Source: Nitrobacteraceae bacterium AZCC 2146
GTDB taxonomy: Bacteria > Pseudomonadota > Alphaproteobacteria > Rhizobiales > Xanthobacteraceae
Direction: 5' to 3'
Length of the DNA stretch: 64,000 nt
Assembly: GCA_036924855.1 (NCBI GenBank)
Contig: JBAGRP010000001.1
Coordinates: 868,001-932,000, forward strand
Position 1 is the stretch's first letter. Each line of letters starts with the position of its first letter. Positions 63,112 to 64,000 of this stretch are shown here, one piece after another. The translations under genes and the position numbers were made by a program. Below the pieces are notes generated by a model, which did no database searches, was not told the DNA's origin, and saw only the letters and a list, made by a program, of their open reading frames with translations.

Positions 63112-63533
63112 CGCCGCCTCAGAAGCTCAAGCACCCGCTGCAGTGCCTCGGCGTCAACATCCCGGTCAACGCGAACGCGACAGCCGCCGCTAAGCTCAAT
63201 CTCGATTATTCCGACTCTTGCACGCTGCGCAGGAGGCGACGACGGCGGCTGTGGTGTGCACGTCGAGGCCGGAGCCGGCGTAAAGGCGATCTCCACAGGA
63301 ACAAGCGCCGGCACGGCATCCCCGCTCAGCTGGTCTTCGCGCGCCAACCGGCGCCACGTGAACAATTGGCTCGCAGACAACCCATTGCGCCGAGCCGTCA
63401 CTGACACCAATCGTGGCCCGCCATAGCTCTCGGCAACGATCCGCTGCTTTTCCTCCAATGTCCAACGGCGTCGAGCGCCCGTCGAGACAACTTCCAGTCG
63501 GGAGACCTTCGAATTAGGCGTATGGTCAGTCAT
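63108..63533 (-). CDS. tnpA: IS66 accessory protein TnpA
   Basis: This 141-residue helix-turn-helix protein is related to IS3/IS911 OrfA: RRRWTLEEKQRIVAESYGGP and VSVTARRNGLSASQLFTWRR (~residues 22-65). It is the first gene of the element, 58 nt inside the right end. The C-terminal part is a Pro/Ala-rich linker and a short basic tail VRVDRDVDAEALQRVLELLR. Confidence 0.9.
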   Translation of the reverse strand: MTDHTPNSKVSRLEVVSTGARRRWTLEEKQRIVAESYGGPRLVSVTARRNGLSASQLFTWRRLAREDQLSGDAVPALVPVEIAFTPAPASTCTPQPPSSPPAQRARVGIIEIELSGGCRVRVDRDVDAEALQRVLELLRRR

Positions 63534-63591
63534 ACGCCTATGTCTTCACCCTCCATCGCTCCGCGCAAGGCGGCCCTCGCCGGAGCGATAC

Positions 63592-64000
63592 AATCAAAAC
63601 GCCACTTTCAGTATCGCATCGGCGAACACCTGGACCTACGTCACCGTCACGCTTGCCGCATTGACGACAGGGACGTGGCTGACCGATACGGGTGTTGGCG
63701 TCAATCTCCAGGTTTACTTCGCTCACGCAACGGTCGCGCCGAACAATGCCGCGACGAATGGAAATGTCGTCGCTATCACTGGACTTGTCGTGCTGCCGGG
63801 GATTCAGTTGCCAACTTCGGCAGAACTTCCGCAGTTGCTGCGGCCGGATGATGTTGAGTTGCCTCAATGCCAGAGGCTGTACTGGAAGGCCGCGTACCAG
63901 CGCTGGCTCTACATTCAGAGCGCATCAGGCGGACCAAACCTAGCTTGCGGGGTGACTGTTCCCATGCCTGTGCGGATGCGAATTGCTCCAAACTCTCAGT
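63592..64000 (+). pseudogene. Phage tail-fibre-like protein, 3' part, continues past the window
   Basis: After the second AATCAAAA the frame continues N-Q-N-A-T-F-S-I-A-S-A-N-T-W with a beta-rich stretch (VTVTLAALTTGTWLTDTGVG, VNLQVYFAHATVAPNN) and ends LPQCQRLYWKAAYQRWLYIQ, typical of phage tail or minor structural protein C-termini. No stop occurs before 64000. Together with 59558-60693 it makes a gene of more than 510 codons. Confidence 0.75.

Larger units (their letters stand above)
60694..63591 (-). mobile_element. IS66-family insertion sequence
   Basis: The element of 2898 bp is bounded by AATCAAAA on both sides (60686-60693 and 63592-63599), an 8-bp target duplication as IS66 makes. 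Left end begins GTAACC; right end read inward begins GTATCG, a match to the GTA start of IS66 ends. It carries tnpA, tnpB, tnpC and one extra downstream gene on the minus strand. Excising it restores a continuous tail-protein frame. Confidence 0.9.

Overview
The window reads as chromosome of an alphaproteobacterium of the Bradyrhizobium / Rhodopseudomonas / Afipia group (Nitrobacteraceae). The evidence is high GC with strong codon bias, a fused ispDF, a dusB-ntrB-ntrC-ntrY-ntrX-dat-hfq-hflX block, PopZ, a circularly permuted two-piece tmRNA, and dispersed palindromic repeats of the GTCATTGCGAG and GTCATTCC types. The genus call is inference from gene content. Layout: 0-3.4 kb is a short-chain dehydrogenase gene broken by an IS701-family element at CTAG, with an IS630-family element later inserted in the junction CTAG. 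At 3.5-3.7 kb is a frameshifted remnant that resembles an AbiEi-type winged-helix protein. From 4 to 26.5 kb lies mostly housekeeping sequence: pcm, a TolC-like outer-membrane channel, popZ, valS, a 3-methyladenine glycosylase, lipA, a RatA/Coq10-like START protein, cinA/pncC, ispDF, the nitrogen-regulation genes dusB-ntrBC-ntrYX, a D-amino-acid aminotransferase, hfq, hflX, mazG and queC. At 26.5-28.2 kb is a nitrile hydratase operon (alpha, beta, accessory) whose alpha gene has a one-base frameshift. At 28.2-30.4 kb are an outer-membrane protein and a serine beta-lactamase-like hydrolase. At 30.5-37.5 kb an AT-rich leader precedes a 2154-residue repeat protein and a small unrecognised partner gene. 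This is the least ordinary locus of the window. At 38.2-43.9 kb an SDR faces a TRAP transporter (DctP plus fused DctQM) and an acyl-CoA ligase, which suggests uptake and activation of a carboxylate. At 44-51.3 kb is the conserved minus-strand block rlpA, dacC, tmk, holB, metG, tatD and an MBL-fold hydrolase. At 51.5-53.1 kb an IS5/IS1182-type element with readable ends separates rlpA from a single Flp pilin gene. At 53.1-56.6 kb are small genes and the permuted tmRNA (tag ANDNVRMNEVRLAA) on the minus strand. From 56.6 kb to the end is a prophage fragment: TGTCAC-rich repeats, a P27-like terminase small subunit, several small unknown genes and a tail-fibre-like gene. An IS66 element with an 8-bp AATCAAAA duplication interrupts the tail gene, whose frame resumes exactly after it and runs off the window. 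The four insertion sequences, two apparent frameshifts and the phage fragment mark both ends and the middle as accessory. The 4-26 kb and 44-51 kb blocks look like stable core genome. No CRISPR array, rRNA or tRNA gene was found.
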